From Spongospora subterranea f. sp. subterranea (lineage: Eukaryota; Endomyxa: Phytomyxea; Phytomyxea; Plasmodiophorida), in NCBI GenBank assembly GCA_049724395.1, contig JAUGWO010000120.1:124001-188000 (forward strand): a DNA stretch of 64,000 nt, written 5' to 3'. This document shows, piece after piece, positions 49,180-59,812 of the stretch; position 1 is the stretch's first letter, and each line of letters starts with the position of its first letter. The notes under the pieces are model-generated. The model ran no database searches. It worked only from the letters and a program-made list of their open reading frames with translations, and was not told the DNA's origin. The position numbers and the translations under genes were made by a program.

Positions 49180-51525
49180 ATGAATGGCGCAATGAAATCA
49201 ACCACTATCGGTAAAGGCAATAATGCAGTGATGTCGTCCCATACAGCATCGCTGATCAAATGGCTGTCCAATCCTGAATCATATCGCACATCGTCCTGCC
49301 GTAATAAAATCGCCGTCAAACAAACTCATCTTTCGGTGATATTCCTTCTTGATGACGGTAATGTCCAATATGCCTTAGTTTCCCGTATTACTCCCAAATT
49401 ACCAACAATTCAAAGTTGTTATTCCCTTTCAAAACAAACAACTGAACCTTTCTATCCAGTCGTATTTAAGGTAAAAAAACAAGTCGAACTCGGGTTTGTC
49501 GACTATTCGACCTTGGAAAAGCGCCATGCGCTATGCGAAGCTGAAGTACAGTTGAATAAGCGTCTTGCCCCATCTGTTTATCTGGACGTCGTACCGATTT
49601 ATCACGACAAACAACGCTACGTGATTGAACCTAATACGATATCCGACGACATGGTCGTCGTTGAATATGCAGTTAAAATGGTCCGCCTCCCTGATGAGCA
49701 GTCATTGCTGTTTGATTTGAAACGAGGGTGCGTTGTTGAATAGGTTTCGTTATTGCTGTCGACGTAATCGAAATCTTTCCGCCAAATTTGACAAAACAAC
49801 TGTTTGCCTTAGTGCTTTATGTGGGGACGACCTTGCTCCGATAGCAGGCGTCATCGCAAATTTTCATATGAATATCGCCGCTCGATCTCCTCAAATATCT
49901 GCCTTTGGTTCGTACGAAAACATTCTGTTCAACGTCAATGAAAACTTTCAGCAAACCGCTTCGCATGTCGGCCAAGGTTCCGTCCCCCGACAATACAATA
50001 TTCCGCTTCTTAGTTTCACATTAGGATTCGTCTCAGCCAGCGTCTTTGCTCAAGTTAAGTCGCAAACTCTGAAGGTGGGTAACAATCAGGAAGAAAGTGG
50101 AGTTTTCGACAATACCAACGACCGATAGGTTCTGTCAGATGTTCATGACCTAATTCAAGAGCGGGCAATCAATGACGAAATTTGTGATTCCCATGGCGAT
50201 TTACGATTAGAGCACGTGTATCGATGTGGAAGTACCATCAATATCATCGACTGTATAGAATTCAATGACCGGTTCGTAAACATCATCGCTTAGACTTTGC
50301 TGGAACGTTCAGTCATGATTCGCGTTGCTCACCACCATCTGGTCGTTACTACTTAGTTTTGTGGGGTTTTCTTAGAAATTTCATCAATTGCTGGTTTCTT
50401 GAGAAATTTTAGCATATTAGCATTGTGCTTTTGATTGTTCACTTTTTCTTGTTGTCTTCTGCGCTGTTTGGAAACCTTCAAAGAGAGGAAGCGCTATAGT
50501 AATAGAATATTGATGATTAGGTTTCGCTATGGTGACCCATTATTAGATGTCGCATTTCTGTACATGGATCTTTTTTATGAATCAGCTGGCTTCTCGTTGC
50601 CAGAGCGGCTGTTTGCTGAATATGTGAAGTCGTGTCGAATTCAAGATGTTCAACGATTAAAGGTGGTTCTCACATATTGGCGTCCTGTCTAATCCCAAAC
50701 TACATCAATCTAAACAATATGTAGCCACTGGTTGCGCTTTACTCATCGTATCGCAGCATAGTTCGCGCCAAAGTGACAGCACTGAGAGCGTTAGATGTTG
50801 ACGTTGATGGCGATGAACGGGACCAATCTCGAAAACGAGCGCAGCGACACTGGAATGTCGCCCTAATGCTCATTACATCTCCATCATCTCGACCGGGGTT
50901 ATTATTTCGAATTTTCGTTCAAGGTCTTTCTTCTGTTTAATTTTCATTAATAGGGTAATTTTGGTGTCAGGGCTTCCAGGATCAGGAAAGTCAACAGTTG
51001 CTCTCGCGCTGGAATCGTTGACCTCGCATTCTGTAATCATACGCAGTGATGTAATTCGCAAAGAGTCGCCAGGCACCGTTATTTCGTACGATGATGAAGC
51101 AAAGGCGGTGCTATATGGTGAGATGCTTGTCCGCGCTTCGAAGCTCGTCTCCCAGGGAAAATTGGTATTAGTTGATGCCACCTTCAATTTACCCGCGGAA
51201 GTCGAACACTTTCGAGGGTTGGCGCTAGATCAAGGTGTAGTGTTTGCTATTTTGCTTTGTTGTTGCAAGGACCAGAATGTGAATCGTGAAAGAATTGAAA
51301 AACGTGAAGGGGACGCTTCTGACGCCAACTGTACGTCGGTCCGTTTTGTTTGGTCGATGAAGCGCTTATATTCAATATAGGGGAAGTGTACAAACGAATG
51401 GCACGTTCTTGGGTTGGGCCAACGTTGACCCGACAGCAAATGTGTCTGAAGTTGATACAAGCGGAACTTTGGAGCAAACTAAGAAAAATGCACAATCGGC
51501 TTTAGCGTCGATCGGGTTGCTATAA
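49180..51525 (+). CDS. Bacterial-type APH-like kinase fused to P-loop ATPase (COG2187-COG0645)
   Basis: The start is 49180, or possibly 49231. The N-terminal part has the bacterial block THLSVIFLLDD, then VVFKVKKQVELGFVDYSTLE and LNKRLAPSVYLDVVPI, joined across an intron. The kinase core is at 50192 onwards: HGDLRLEHVY, then IIDCIEFNDRFRYGDPLLDV, the catalytic and metal-binding motifs of aminoglycoside phosphotransferase-like kinases. A Walker A GLPGSGKS (50970-50993) and LVDATFNLPAEVEHFR follow, then DASDAN and an end like SEVDTSGTLEQ. Several introns are precise in phase (for example 49728-49812). The last 40 codons need a one-base shift near TTCTTGGGTTGGG. The substrate is unknown. Close relatives I know are bacterial, so transfer into this nucleus is inferred. 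Confidence 0.82.
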
Positions 51526-52600
51526 TACAAGGCATTGTATTGGATTGCGACATGGAATCGAGACTGATTTCGGAAGTTCAGATGGAACTGGCCTCAAAGA
51601 ATTTGATTGCAGTAGGGTCTAAGCTCGAAAGCTTTTCAGATATCACTCATCATATCGATCATCAAACCCAATGTGAAATCAGGTCCACAGCAATGGCAGA
51701 GACTTTGCATTAGCCAAACCCCGATTTAAACCAAGAGAAGGAAGGCTGACTGACAGGATCACCAACACATTAGATATTACGACGAAGGTGGTGATTAACT
51801 CATCTATCAAAACAATAGCACAAATATTGCATATTATTCAAACACTGGAACATCAATACCAAAATCTGTTTCAGTTCGGCCAATCAATGAAAAGTATTCG
51901 ATTGTAAAGTGCCGGTGACCTTGCGAGGGTGCGACCAATGTTGTCGTCAGTATAGGCGATCACCATACAGGGAAGGCGGTACAATATCGGGTCCGACATA
52001 AACATCATCATTCTGCTCTTGATCTTAAACTCACTAGATATCGATCTTTTACACTAGATCTTCAACTGACAAATGCCCTGATTAACTCGATATTCCTCTA
52101 GCAGAGCGGCTCGTCAAATTGTCGTCAATATCAATGATGGTGTCTCCAAACAAACGGTACTTATAACCCCGACTGCAATAGTGACGATCACGACCACAGC
52201 CAACATTGGGCCAATAACGCGACCACAACCCGTATATGGCAGACCTTGTCAGGCGCCTACCAGCAATTACTTCAATGGCTGGGTGAAATACCGGCCCTAT
52301 TGGAACTACCATATCACTCCCATCATAAACTTGTAATCCGCTTGAGGAGGTTGTAGCTGTTAAGCCAAGCCGGCGAAACAAATGGGGTGGTTTTGAGAGC
52401 ACAAACTCACTTCTTGATAGAAAATTCGAGATTTTGAAGCCTAAACAATGACCTTTTTTTAACAATTCTGTCAATGTGATATTTACACTAACGCGCTCCA
52501 AAATGTAATAACTTGTATTGAAGTTAGGTGAATACATAGCTCATCTCTCATCTGTGTTAATGATGATCGTGACGCGACCGGGATCATGGAGATAGTTCAT
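51526..52600. other. Gene-poor stretch with two unsupported frames
   Basis: A plus-strand frame at about 51552-51713 (starts MESRLISEVQMELASKN) and a minus-strand frame of 151 codons (52082-52537) are open without introns. Neither has a recognisable domain. Confidence 0.35.
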
Positions 52601-52834
52601 CGTCTACGGAGTTGAAGTGTCCATTGACCCGTTCCCGTATCGACACCATTGGCAACTTTCACACTCTATGGATTGAAGTTTATCGGTTTCATGAACCGTG
52701 CGATAACAAGACTATGAAAGATCTGGACAAGATGGAGGCGGTTCTTCTTAGGTCAGCACCTATACGACTAGGCCATATTCGTTTGTTTTATAAAACCGCA
52801 TTACAGAGGCTGCGAATCGTGGTTCAAACGAGGG

Positions 52835-54428
52835 GTGAAACGAGCGCGCTTGCAAGCCGATACAGCAGCTGATAATTGTGAGGAAAGCTTACTATTGCTG
52901 ATTGTACCAGTACTGAAAAGGTTGATAGGCGTTCGCGTGATGGACAGCCATGCCACGGCCGTTGACTCTTTTTTTGAGGTCTTTCATCCGAATAGTACAG
53001 TTATCATTGATGCTCCTGAGGCCGGCGATGTTCGAGAAGCTGAACGATGCCCGCCGTCCATCCCCAGGGATATCTTCTTGATGTCAAAAACCCCAGCGTT
53101 CGCACGCGAACCTCGGCGTCGCGTCATTCAACCGGTTGCACGACATAATCGTAAATGCGGCACACATATACTGTATTATGCCCATTCATGTTTTCGTATT
53201 CATGTAGGCCTATTTTACATTCAGAATCACAATTTTCATTACCGGTGTTGATGTCATTTAGGAAAATGTTGCCCTGTATATGTCGCTTTGGCTGGCGAAA
53301 GAATTACGTCTTCCTCTTATAGTAATGACGGTTTCAACACCTGAGACTAAGCGTGGTGCCCCGGGCTCTATTCGCTCGATGATGGCGCCAGCCTTTTTAA
53401 AGGGGCGCCTAGGAGCCCAGCGCGGATTTCGCGATGCTTTACACTCTTGGGGCATTCCGTGTTTGATATGGCGATGCGATGATTCGATTCACCTCATCAA
53501 ACATTGGGAATCGTCGGCGTTTCCACCGCATATGATCCTCACAGATGAGTTTTGTGATTTCGCATCTAGAACGGAGTTCGACAAGCTTGCTGCCTGTTTC
53601 ACGTGTTGCGTCATTGCCATTAATAACGATTTAGTCTATCCGATTAGTCATTCATCCATTTCGGTTATATCATGTGATACATTTGTTGCCGATGGGGCGG
53701 CGAAAGTCAGCAGCGAAGTTGAAAGGATAATGTACGATATGGGCCCATCGCCAGTGCCCAATTCAGATGTTCAGTCGATTTTGTTTGTGTCGGGAACACG
53801 CCGTGTATATCTCGAGAAAAAAACTGTGGCTATCTTTGGCCTTCCCGATAACGAACCATCGAGTGAAGCTCATTCGTTGACTGCGGCGGAATCGTCTCTG
53901 ATTGCTGCATTGCCATCTCTAACTCGGGATATTGATATCGATTGTGAAGGCGTTCGTTCGCCATCGGACGCATTTCTAACGATGATGGCGCATTTAGAGA
54001 TGGGAACACTATCGTGTTATAGAATACTCGACCGTGTCGATCGAGGTCACCGTCCGTATTTTGGAAATATATTCCTGACCAGGCAGTTCGCCCACCATCT
54101 TTCTGGTCGAACAACAGAATTTTTATTGTCTGAATTGCAGGATGACGATATCAAACTATTAATGTCTTCTTATCATCAGTTGGTTCAAGGAGCAACGAAG
54201 GATATCGAATTCAATCGTCTACAGAGACAACTGAGATCCAAGAGGTTTCTCACACCTAAACAGCGATGTCAATGGGCGTATCGCCTGCGACGCCAGGTCG
54301 AGGACGATAAGGCTGTTGAATGGGCTGTTAAGGTCCTTGAGGATTTGTCCACTTCATTATTTCGACCGGGTCTTGAAATGCGATTATGCATGGATATGAA
54401 CGCGGGTGTCAGCGAAAATCATATGTAG
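52835..54428 (+). CDS. Class II photolyase/cryptochrome-like protein, divergent C-terminus
   Basis: After an intron ending just before 53260, the sequence ILYYAHSCFRIHENVALYMS, then WLAKELRLPLIVMTV, MAPAFLKGRLGAQRGFRDAL and WGIPCLIWRCDD follows the Rossmann-like N-domain of class II photolyases (VVYWM.RDQR..DNWAL..A, then GL..L...L...gIPF). The C-terminal half (to stop 54428) is helical, but I cannot find the usual FAD-domain blocks such as GLSPYLHFGQI. The start is unresolved: 52835 is the first base of an open frame without ATG, and a further exon at 52612-52872 may belong. DNA repair is the family function; this copy may have lost or changed it. Confidence 0.5.
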
Positions 54429-54616
54429 CAGTTAAGTAATCAAATCTTGACGGGATTGTATTTATTCATAAACAAATTTATATTTATGATTTTTCTTCAA
54501 AAGAGCTGCTCCAACGTTGAAGCGGTCCTGAAAGTCACGACCCCAATACTGTAAAACAGGCACTGAATCAATCCACAGATTGTCGTGGTTAGGTCGTTAT
54601 TGTGGCGGTCAAATCA

Positions 54617-54657
54617 GGTCCCATAAATAACCGGATATTGTACCAGTCTATAAATAG
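54617..54657 (+). promoter_or_regulatory. snRNA-type promoter (upstream element plus TATA) of candidate RNA
   Basis: GGTCCCATAA at 54617-54626 is identical to the element before both U3 genes. TATAAATAG begins 22 nt later at 54649, against 21 and 22 nt at the U3 genes. The candidate RNA begins about 33 nt after the TATA start. Confidence 0.6.
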
Positions 54658-54681
54658 AAATGGCGGCACCCCATATATAGT

Positions 54682-54761
54682 CGCGATGATGAGATCTTTA
54701 TCCGCGCTGCTGAACACTCTCAGAGCACGAGAGCGTATATGACGAATGGATGTCTGAGCCA
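54682..54761 (+). ncRNA. Candidate box C/D snoRNA (not recognised)
   Basis: Box C ATGATGA (54686-54692) lies 4 nt after the start predicted from the promoter. A D'-like CTGA is at 54710-54713, a C'-like ATGACGA at 54739-54745 and box D CTGA at 54754-54757. Length is about 80 nt. The terminal stem is weak. The likely guide, if any, is upstream of the D' box (54693-54709); the stretch before box D is only 8 nt. Downstream, ACATGTCAAACC and AACTAAATCGAA resemble the sequence following U3. I do not recognise the RNA and could not find an rRNA target by eye. Confidence 0.5.
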
Positions 54762-54949
54762 ACATGTCAAACCATAATCTTCACAACTAAATCGAAGCCC
54801 TTGTAACGGTATCAGTGGGTGTTATGGACTGGCGCCATGTCTCATGTTACAGTGTACCTGTATAGTGTAGTTCGGAGATCCGTTGACACGGTGATCTCAC
54901 TCATCTAGGAAGTGCAACAGAATGTAATTGTTGTTTTGGTTTTATTGCT

Positions 54950-55231
54950 TTATAGATTAGATCTTTGTTGGGGGAAAAATGTTTCCGGTGAGGTTTGCGG
55001 TAGATCTTTGACCTCGAAGCAGTCCCTGAACGATTGCATATGCTGCTGACAGGCGACCCAATCTCGTTTGTTTTCCACCAAGCATTCTACCCGGAGACTT
55101 GGTTTCAATAGGGGCCGAGCGTCCCAGATCCAGATCTTACCTTGAAGCGCGGCGTAGAGATGAGAACAGCCCGTCTGCGACAGTTTGATGGCCAAATCCT
55201 CCCGGCGATCGCACATATCGTCTGTGGTCAT
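54950..55231 (-). CDS. COA4: COA4-like twin CX9C protein (cytochrome c oxidase assembly factor)
   Basis: Two exons (55231-55141 and 55086-54950, intron 54 nt) give 75 residues. The intron falls inside the first CX9C motif; splicing joins GCSHLYAALQ to ECLVENKRDWVACQQHMQSF, producing CX9C (CSHLYAALQEC), then CX9C (CQQHMQSFRDC). The spacing and flanks (GC...H.AVQEC, then DW..CQ..VQAF+DC) match human COA4/CHCHD8, which is 87 residues. Twin CX9C proteins enter the mitochondrial intermembrane space through Mia40 and are locked by two disulfides. COA4 helps assemble respiratory complex IV. Confidence 0.88.
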   Translation of the reverse strand: MTTDDMCDRREDLAIKLSQTGCSHLYAALQGKIWIWDARPLLKPSLRVECLVENKRDWVACQQHMQSFRDCFEVKDLPQTSPETFFPQQRSNL

Positions 55232-55439
55232 CGCTGTGTACACTCATCCACAATCTCAAACAGTATTATGGCTATCAGGGTCGCGAGTTCGATTTCATCA
55301 CTGTTCACAGCCTTTTGGGGATCACTCACGGCTAAAACACACTCCACCGAATATCTAGTTTACTTTCTACTGTAGACAACATCATATTTTATAACAGAAT
55401 GTATCGTCTGGGATAACCTTGTTATAAACTGGTGGTGAA

Positions 55440-56418
55440 TCAAGGAATAGTTGAGATTTGAGCTATCTCATCAGAGAGGGTTTTATAGATCCGGTTTCTA
55501 TAGCTCAGTTCAGTGTTGATCTTCCACACACTGAATGGGCGGCGTTGCTTTCGTCCAAATGTGCATTCGATCGCGTTGGCCACGTCAACATCGATATGTG
55601 CATAAACCTGTCGTAATCGCCGTTTGCGATCCCATTCTTGTGATTTGTGCCAATAATCTATCGGGTCGTGGACTGCATTATGAACGAGTTGTGATTGATC
55701 CTGAGGTTTGCTGGCTTGCCGACGCCGCTCCAGAACTTGGAGATTGCGACTCCACACTGCCAACGGGTCCTGAACTGTTTTTCCTTTCACCATCAACGCT
55801 GACTCTTTTTTCGTGTTGGCGTCGACGCCACTGTTGAATCCGCTCCCGTTTTTGGTTCAGGAACTCCTGTGAGACCCTGTATATTCGAAGCGGATCACCT
55901 ACTTTCTTTCCTGGTGATGATGTGACCAACGGTTGACGTAATGTTTGGCGATTGGCCTGATATATCCTCGACTTTCTCCAGAATGAGTCGTCACCATCTG
56001 GGAGGGGTTTGGCAGCAGGATATCTCTTGGGCAAGCCTGGCTGCAGCTTCTCAGCCTCAAACCGGATTTGCCGCTCCAGAAACCTGTTGTTGTTGTTGTT
56101 GTTTTCCTCTCGTTTTGGTAAAACTGAATTGTGCTTAGTCTGGATTACAGCTCGAAGAAGGCGTTTCCATCCTGATCCACCTCTCATTTCATGTTTTACT
56201 TTACGCCATCTCATCAGACCTTGCGTCACCTGGTTTGGCATCGGATTGGCAGAATCCACAGCAGCGGCGTTGCAATTTCCGCTTTCTACGACAACCTTGG
56301 GTATATGGTGAATTTGATTATCTGTTCGGGGTTCCACTTTTTCGCTTTCATCGATGATATTCTCCGGCGATGTCTGTTTAGGTTTTCGAAGAAACCCCTG
56401 TAATCCCCTCCATTTCAT
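55440..56418 (-). CDS. Basic protein with degenerate DPxxxYW-type repeats (frameshift)
   Basis: From the ATG at 56418 the frame runs to about 55805, then continues in the next frame to the stop at 55440. The shift falls in an AAAAAA run (about 55812-55817). The protein is rich in Arg, Lys, Gln and Asn. About four to five units share D-P-h-x-h-(Y/W), five to six residues, aromatic or Leu, then Lys/Arg pairs: DPLRIYRVSQEFLNQKRERI, DPLAVWSRNLQVLERRRQ, DPIDYWHKSQEWDRKRRLRQ, PFSVWKINTELSYRNRI. An Asn run is near residue 108. I know no family with this unit. A nucleic-acid or cytoskeletal role is conceivable from charge alone. Confidence 0.55.
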
Positions 56419-56852
56419 ATGTCACCATATATTACAACATGTAAATATCTCCCCTAGAAACGTGGGATTATTCACATGTGGCAGACGCTTGTCTGAAATA
56501 TCTGCAGACGCTCTCCAACGGCTGCCGACTGCAGGGGAATACTGAAATTAGTGCCCGGTTGGATGCAACGCCTCAAAAAAGGTAATCAAGACATACGTCA
56601 GTTTGATTCATGAATGTGACAAACATTTGAGTTGGTCCAATATGCGAAAAATTACGAGTTACACGAATTGCCATTATTACGCTGTGAAATTGTTCCCCGT
56701 TTATATCATCACAATACCATTAACCCACCTCCTTCAAGCATATATTTCACAGCACTGATATTCGGGGATCTGTGTTTAGGTCGTTGAAGGGTACGCCACA
56801 TCGCTCCATCAGTGACCGTTTCTGTGTTCCTAATCGTGTCATCTCGTGTCAA
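56419..56852. other. Intergenic between divergent genes
   Basis: Shared upstream region of the minus-strand repeat protein and the plus-strand subtilase. No gene or motif is seen. Confidence 0.4.
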
Positions 56853-59764
56853 ATGGTATCCTGCTGGTTGCCACTGCTGGTATGGTTCGCAGCTGTGAGA
56901 ATCGCTTCGGAGGACGTCACTATCAGTTCTGAAGATACGTCCCGCCTTATATCTTTTGAAGCCACGTCTATCAATACCAACACCGCCCCGGAATTTGACG
57001 CCGAACCATATCCATCGCCATTGTTTGCTGGACGATCTATTGCTGAGCGTTTGGTTAGCAAGATCGCCGTCACGTTCATCGTACAAGTATCATCATCAAG
57101 TTTCGCTGATATATCAAAGCTTTCAGCAGAATATAACGTTGAACTGGTGCGATATCTCCCTCATAACGCGTTCCTGATGCTAACAACTCACAAAATCGCA
57201 ATGGCTATGCTGCGGTCATCGTCAAATGTCATCTGGATAGGCAATCTTCACCCAAAGCATAAATTATCACTCTCGCTGACAAAGTATCAACCAAAGTCGT
57301 CTGCGAGTTCGTTCTTTGGAGTTGGCCTTCTTGGCGACCCATATCCCCATTTTGTCGTTGAGTTAACTGCACCTTCGAACGAAGCAATTGCTCGGATTCG
57401 TCGTCTGTCACAATCTGTGATTGTGGTGCGCCCCGATCGATTATTTGTCGTATCCACAAGCGCCTCACTGATTGCGGCAGATCCAGCTGTTCATTGGGTC
57501 GAACGTCGTCTTCGCCACCAGTTTCTGAATCGATGGGCGAGAGGTGTCATGCAAAACGGCATGAACATCACTGCAGATTATAAGGGAAAAACTGGGTTAA
57601 TCGGCTGGGACGTTAATCTTGATGGCGATGGTCAAATCATAGGCCTTGGCGACAGTGGTATTGATAAGGGCAGTTGTTTTTTCCAATCGCGAACTGAAAA
57701 TAAAAAGGCACCGTCGGCCGGATCAAGATTATATCCTGTCGATCTCGACATGGAGGGTAGCGATAAAATCGCTGCTCTTATTCCGTTCGCAGATAGCACC
57801 GATGCTAACGGACATGGAACACATCTTGCTGGTATTCTCGCTGGGGATCCACAATTACCAAAGGGTGCTCGTGGTACCTTGGAGACATTCGCCGGGATGG
57901 CCCCCAAATCCCGTCTTGTAGTGTTCGATGTTGGCGATGCCAATGGTGTCGTCCAGCTGCCGGATGATCTCGATGCCGGCTATCTGGGTCCTATCTATGA
58001 TGCAGGAGCCAGGATCATGACCAGCGCATGGGGAGCTCCTGTCCCTCTTTATACTCACGAGGCGGCTGATATGGACGCCTTCATGAACTCCCATCCGGAT
58101 GTCCTTGTATGTACCATATACAATAGGCCTCATATCGCCATCTCTATATCTGTTTTATAATGCATTCATCTCGACAAACCACTCGTTTCTTCAGAATGTC
58201 CCATTCAGTTATTTAGAATCGGAACAGGCGCTGTTTATCAGTAATGATCCTCTAGTTTAAGTTAATCCCGACTATGTTTGTGTTGTTTCTAGACATTTCA
58301 TGAATTTGATTATACAGTCAATTGAAAGTTGTCTAAACCACAATGAACGTTATCAGATCTTAAGCAGATTACCGTGTTCAACCCCTGTTTTCATTTATCA
58401 GATAGTGACGGCAGCTGGAAATGGAGGGTCGTGTAATGAGGAGTTGACAATCGTGTCGCCAGCAACGGCCAAGAGCGTTATAACTGTCGGGGCGACAATG
58501 AGCGTCAGAATGGGTTATCGCAAGACCGAATTACTACCGCCTGGGTTTGGATCGTTCGAACGATCCCAATCTCAATGAATCCAATCTGGCTGCTTTTTCG
58601 TCGAAAGGTCCAACTTTAGACGGACGAACTAAACCGGACGTAGTAGCGCCAGGATACTTCATCTATAGCGCCGCCACCGGGCAAGGTCGTTCCAGGAGTT
58701 GATGACAATACCCGAATTTAACGATCCGACTTAGGTTCCAATAGATGCGATGGCGAACTAGGGTCAATCGTGACACCGAATGCGGGAACGTCCATGGCAG
58801 CTGCTGTTCAAGCAGGGGTCACCGCTTTACTTAGACAATATCTTATGGACGGATTCTATCCTGGAGGAAGAAGAAACCCTCGTCAAGGGTTTATTCCGTC
58901 TGGATCGTTAATGAAGGCGCTGATCATCAACGGGGCGGTCATTTTGAACGGATCGCGACTTGTTTCCGACAGAGGTATTCAAGACCCTGAACATTGCCCC
59001 GACGCTGTATTTGCGCCATTGCTAGGACCAGCGTTTCCGTCGTCAGCACCAAGTATCGATCAAGGTTGGGGTCGGTTTCAACTCGACCAAATCATCAAAA
59101 AAGATGATGATGATTTTTTACATATTATTGGAAGGAATAACAAGAGTCAATCGACAATGGGAGATCCAGAATTAGGACATGGCCATGAGCACAGGTTCGA
59201 AATATGATATAGTTTATCACGATGATACGGTTTAATGTTGATTTGGCGAACAGGTACCGGTTCTGCGTATTGGAAGCTCACACAGATATCAGGGCTACAT
59301 TAGCATATACAGATATGGCAGCTACCCTTGGTGCCGGGCTTCAACTAGTCAACGATCTCGATCTTTCTGTGGAAAGCGAAGGGACCGTACAGTTTGGCAA
59401 CGACGCCGAACAAGGTGACCACCGTAATCCAGTCGAACGTGTCTCCAGGACGACGACACGTCCATTAGTTGACCTGACTGTGGCAGTCAATGGTAGACGT
59501 GTAACAGTTGGACCAACCCAGTCGTACAGTTTGGTATTAATGGGTCGTGCAATACGTCACGGGCCATGTCGACCCCATCATGAACTCAACCTGGTCACGT
59601 TCCAGATGTTGCAGGAGAATGGCGAGTACCCTGCGACGGCGGTTAGATTTCTGAATACCGCCAAAGGCCTGCGTTCTCGTCCGGGATCATCTTCTGCATC
59701 TAGGTTCAGTCCAACGTTCATTGTCTTGATCGTAGTCATAGCCACCGTGCTAATGTGTCCATAA
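56853..59764 (+). CDS. Membrane-anchored subtilisin-like serine protease (S8A, Kp43-like; frameshift)
   Basis: I chose the ATG at 56853 because it begins a signal peptide ([17 protein letters not shown]). The catalytic set is complete: Asp in [10 protein letters not shown] (about 57650), His in [10 protein letters not shown] (about 57805-57820), oxyanion Asn in TAAGNGG (about 58410), and Ser in [13 protein letters not shown] (58791-58793). A C-terminal beta domain ([11 protein letters not shown], about 59355) and a final membrane helix ([14 protein letters not shown]) follow. Introns include 58107-58401 and one of 76 nt just before the Ser block. A one-base shift near 58540-58555 (CCTGGGTTTGG) precedes [20 protein letters not shown], and another break lies near 59190-59225. 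Bacterial and amoebozoan or ciliate proteases share this layout. Substrates are unknown. Confidence 0.8.
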
Positions 59765-59812
59765 ACTTAATCTAAACAATTGGGCAACGATCGTCTTGGG
59801 TACTTCCTAACA

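Noticed and set aside
58690-58765. Stop codon just before the catalytic Ser of the subtilase
   Set aside because: A 76-nt intron with donor after GQ and acceptor at CTAG joins in phase to [12 protein letters not shown].
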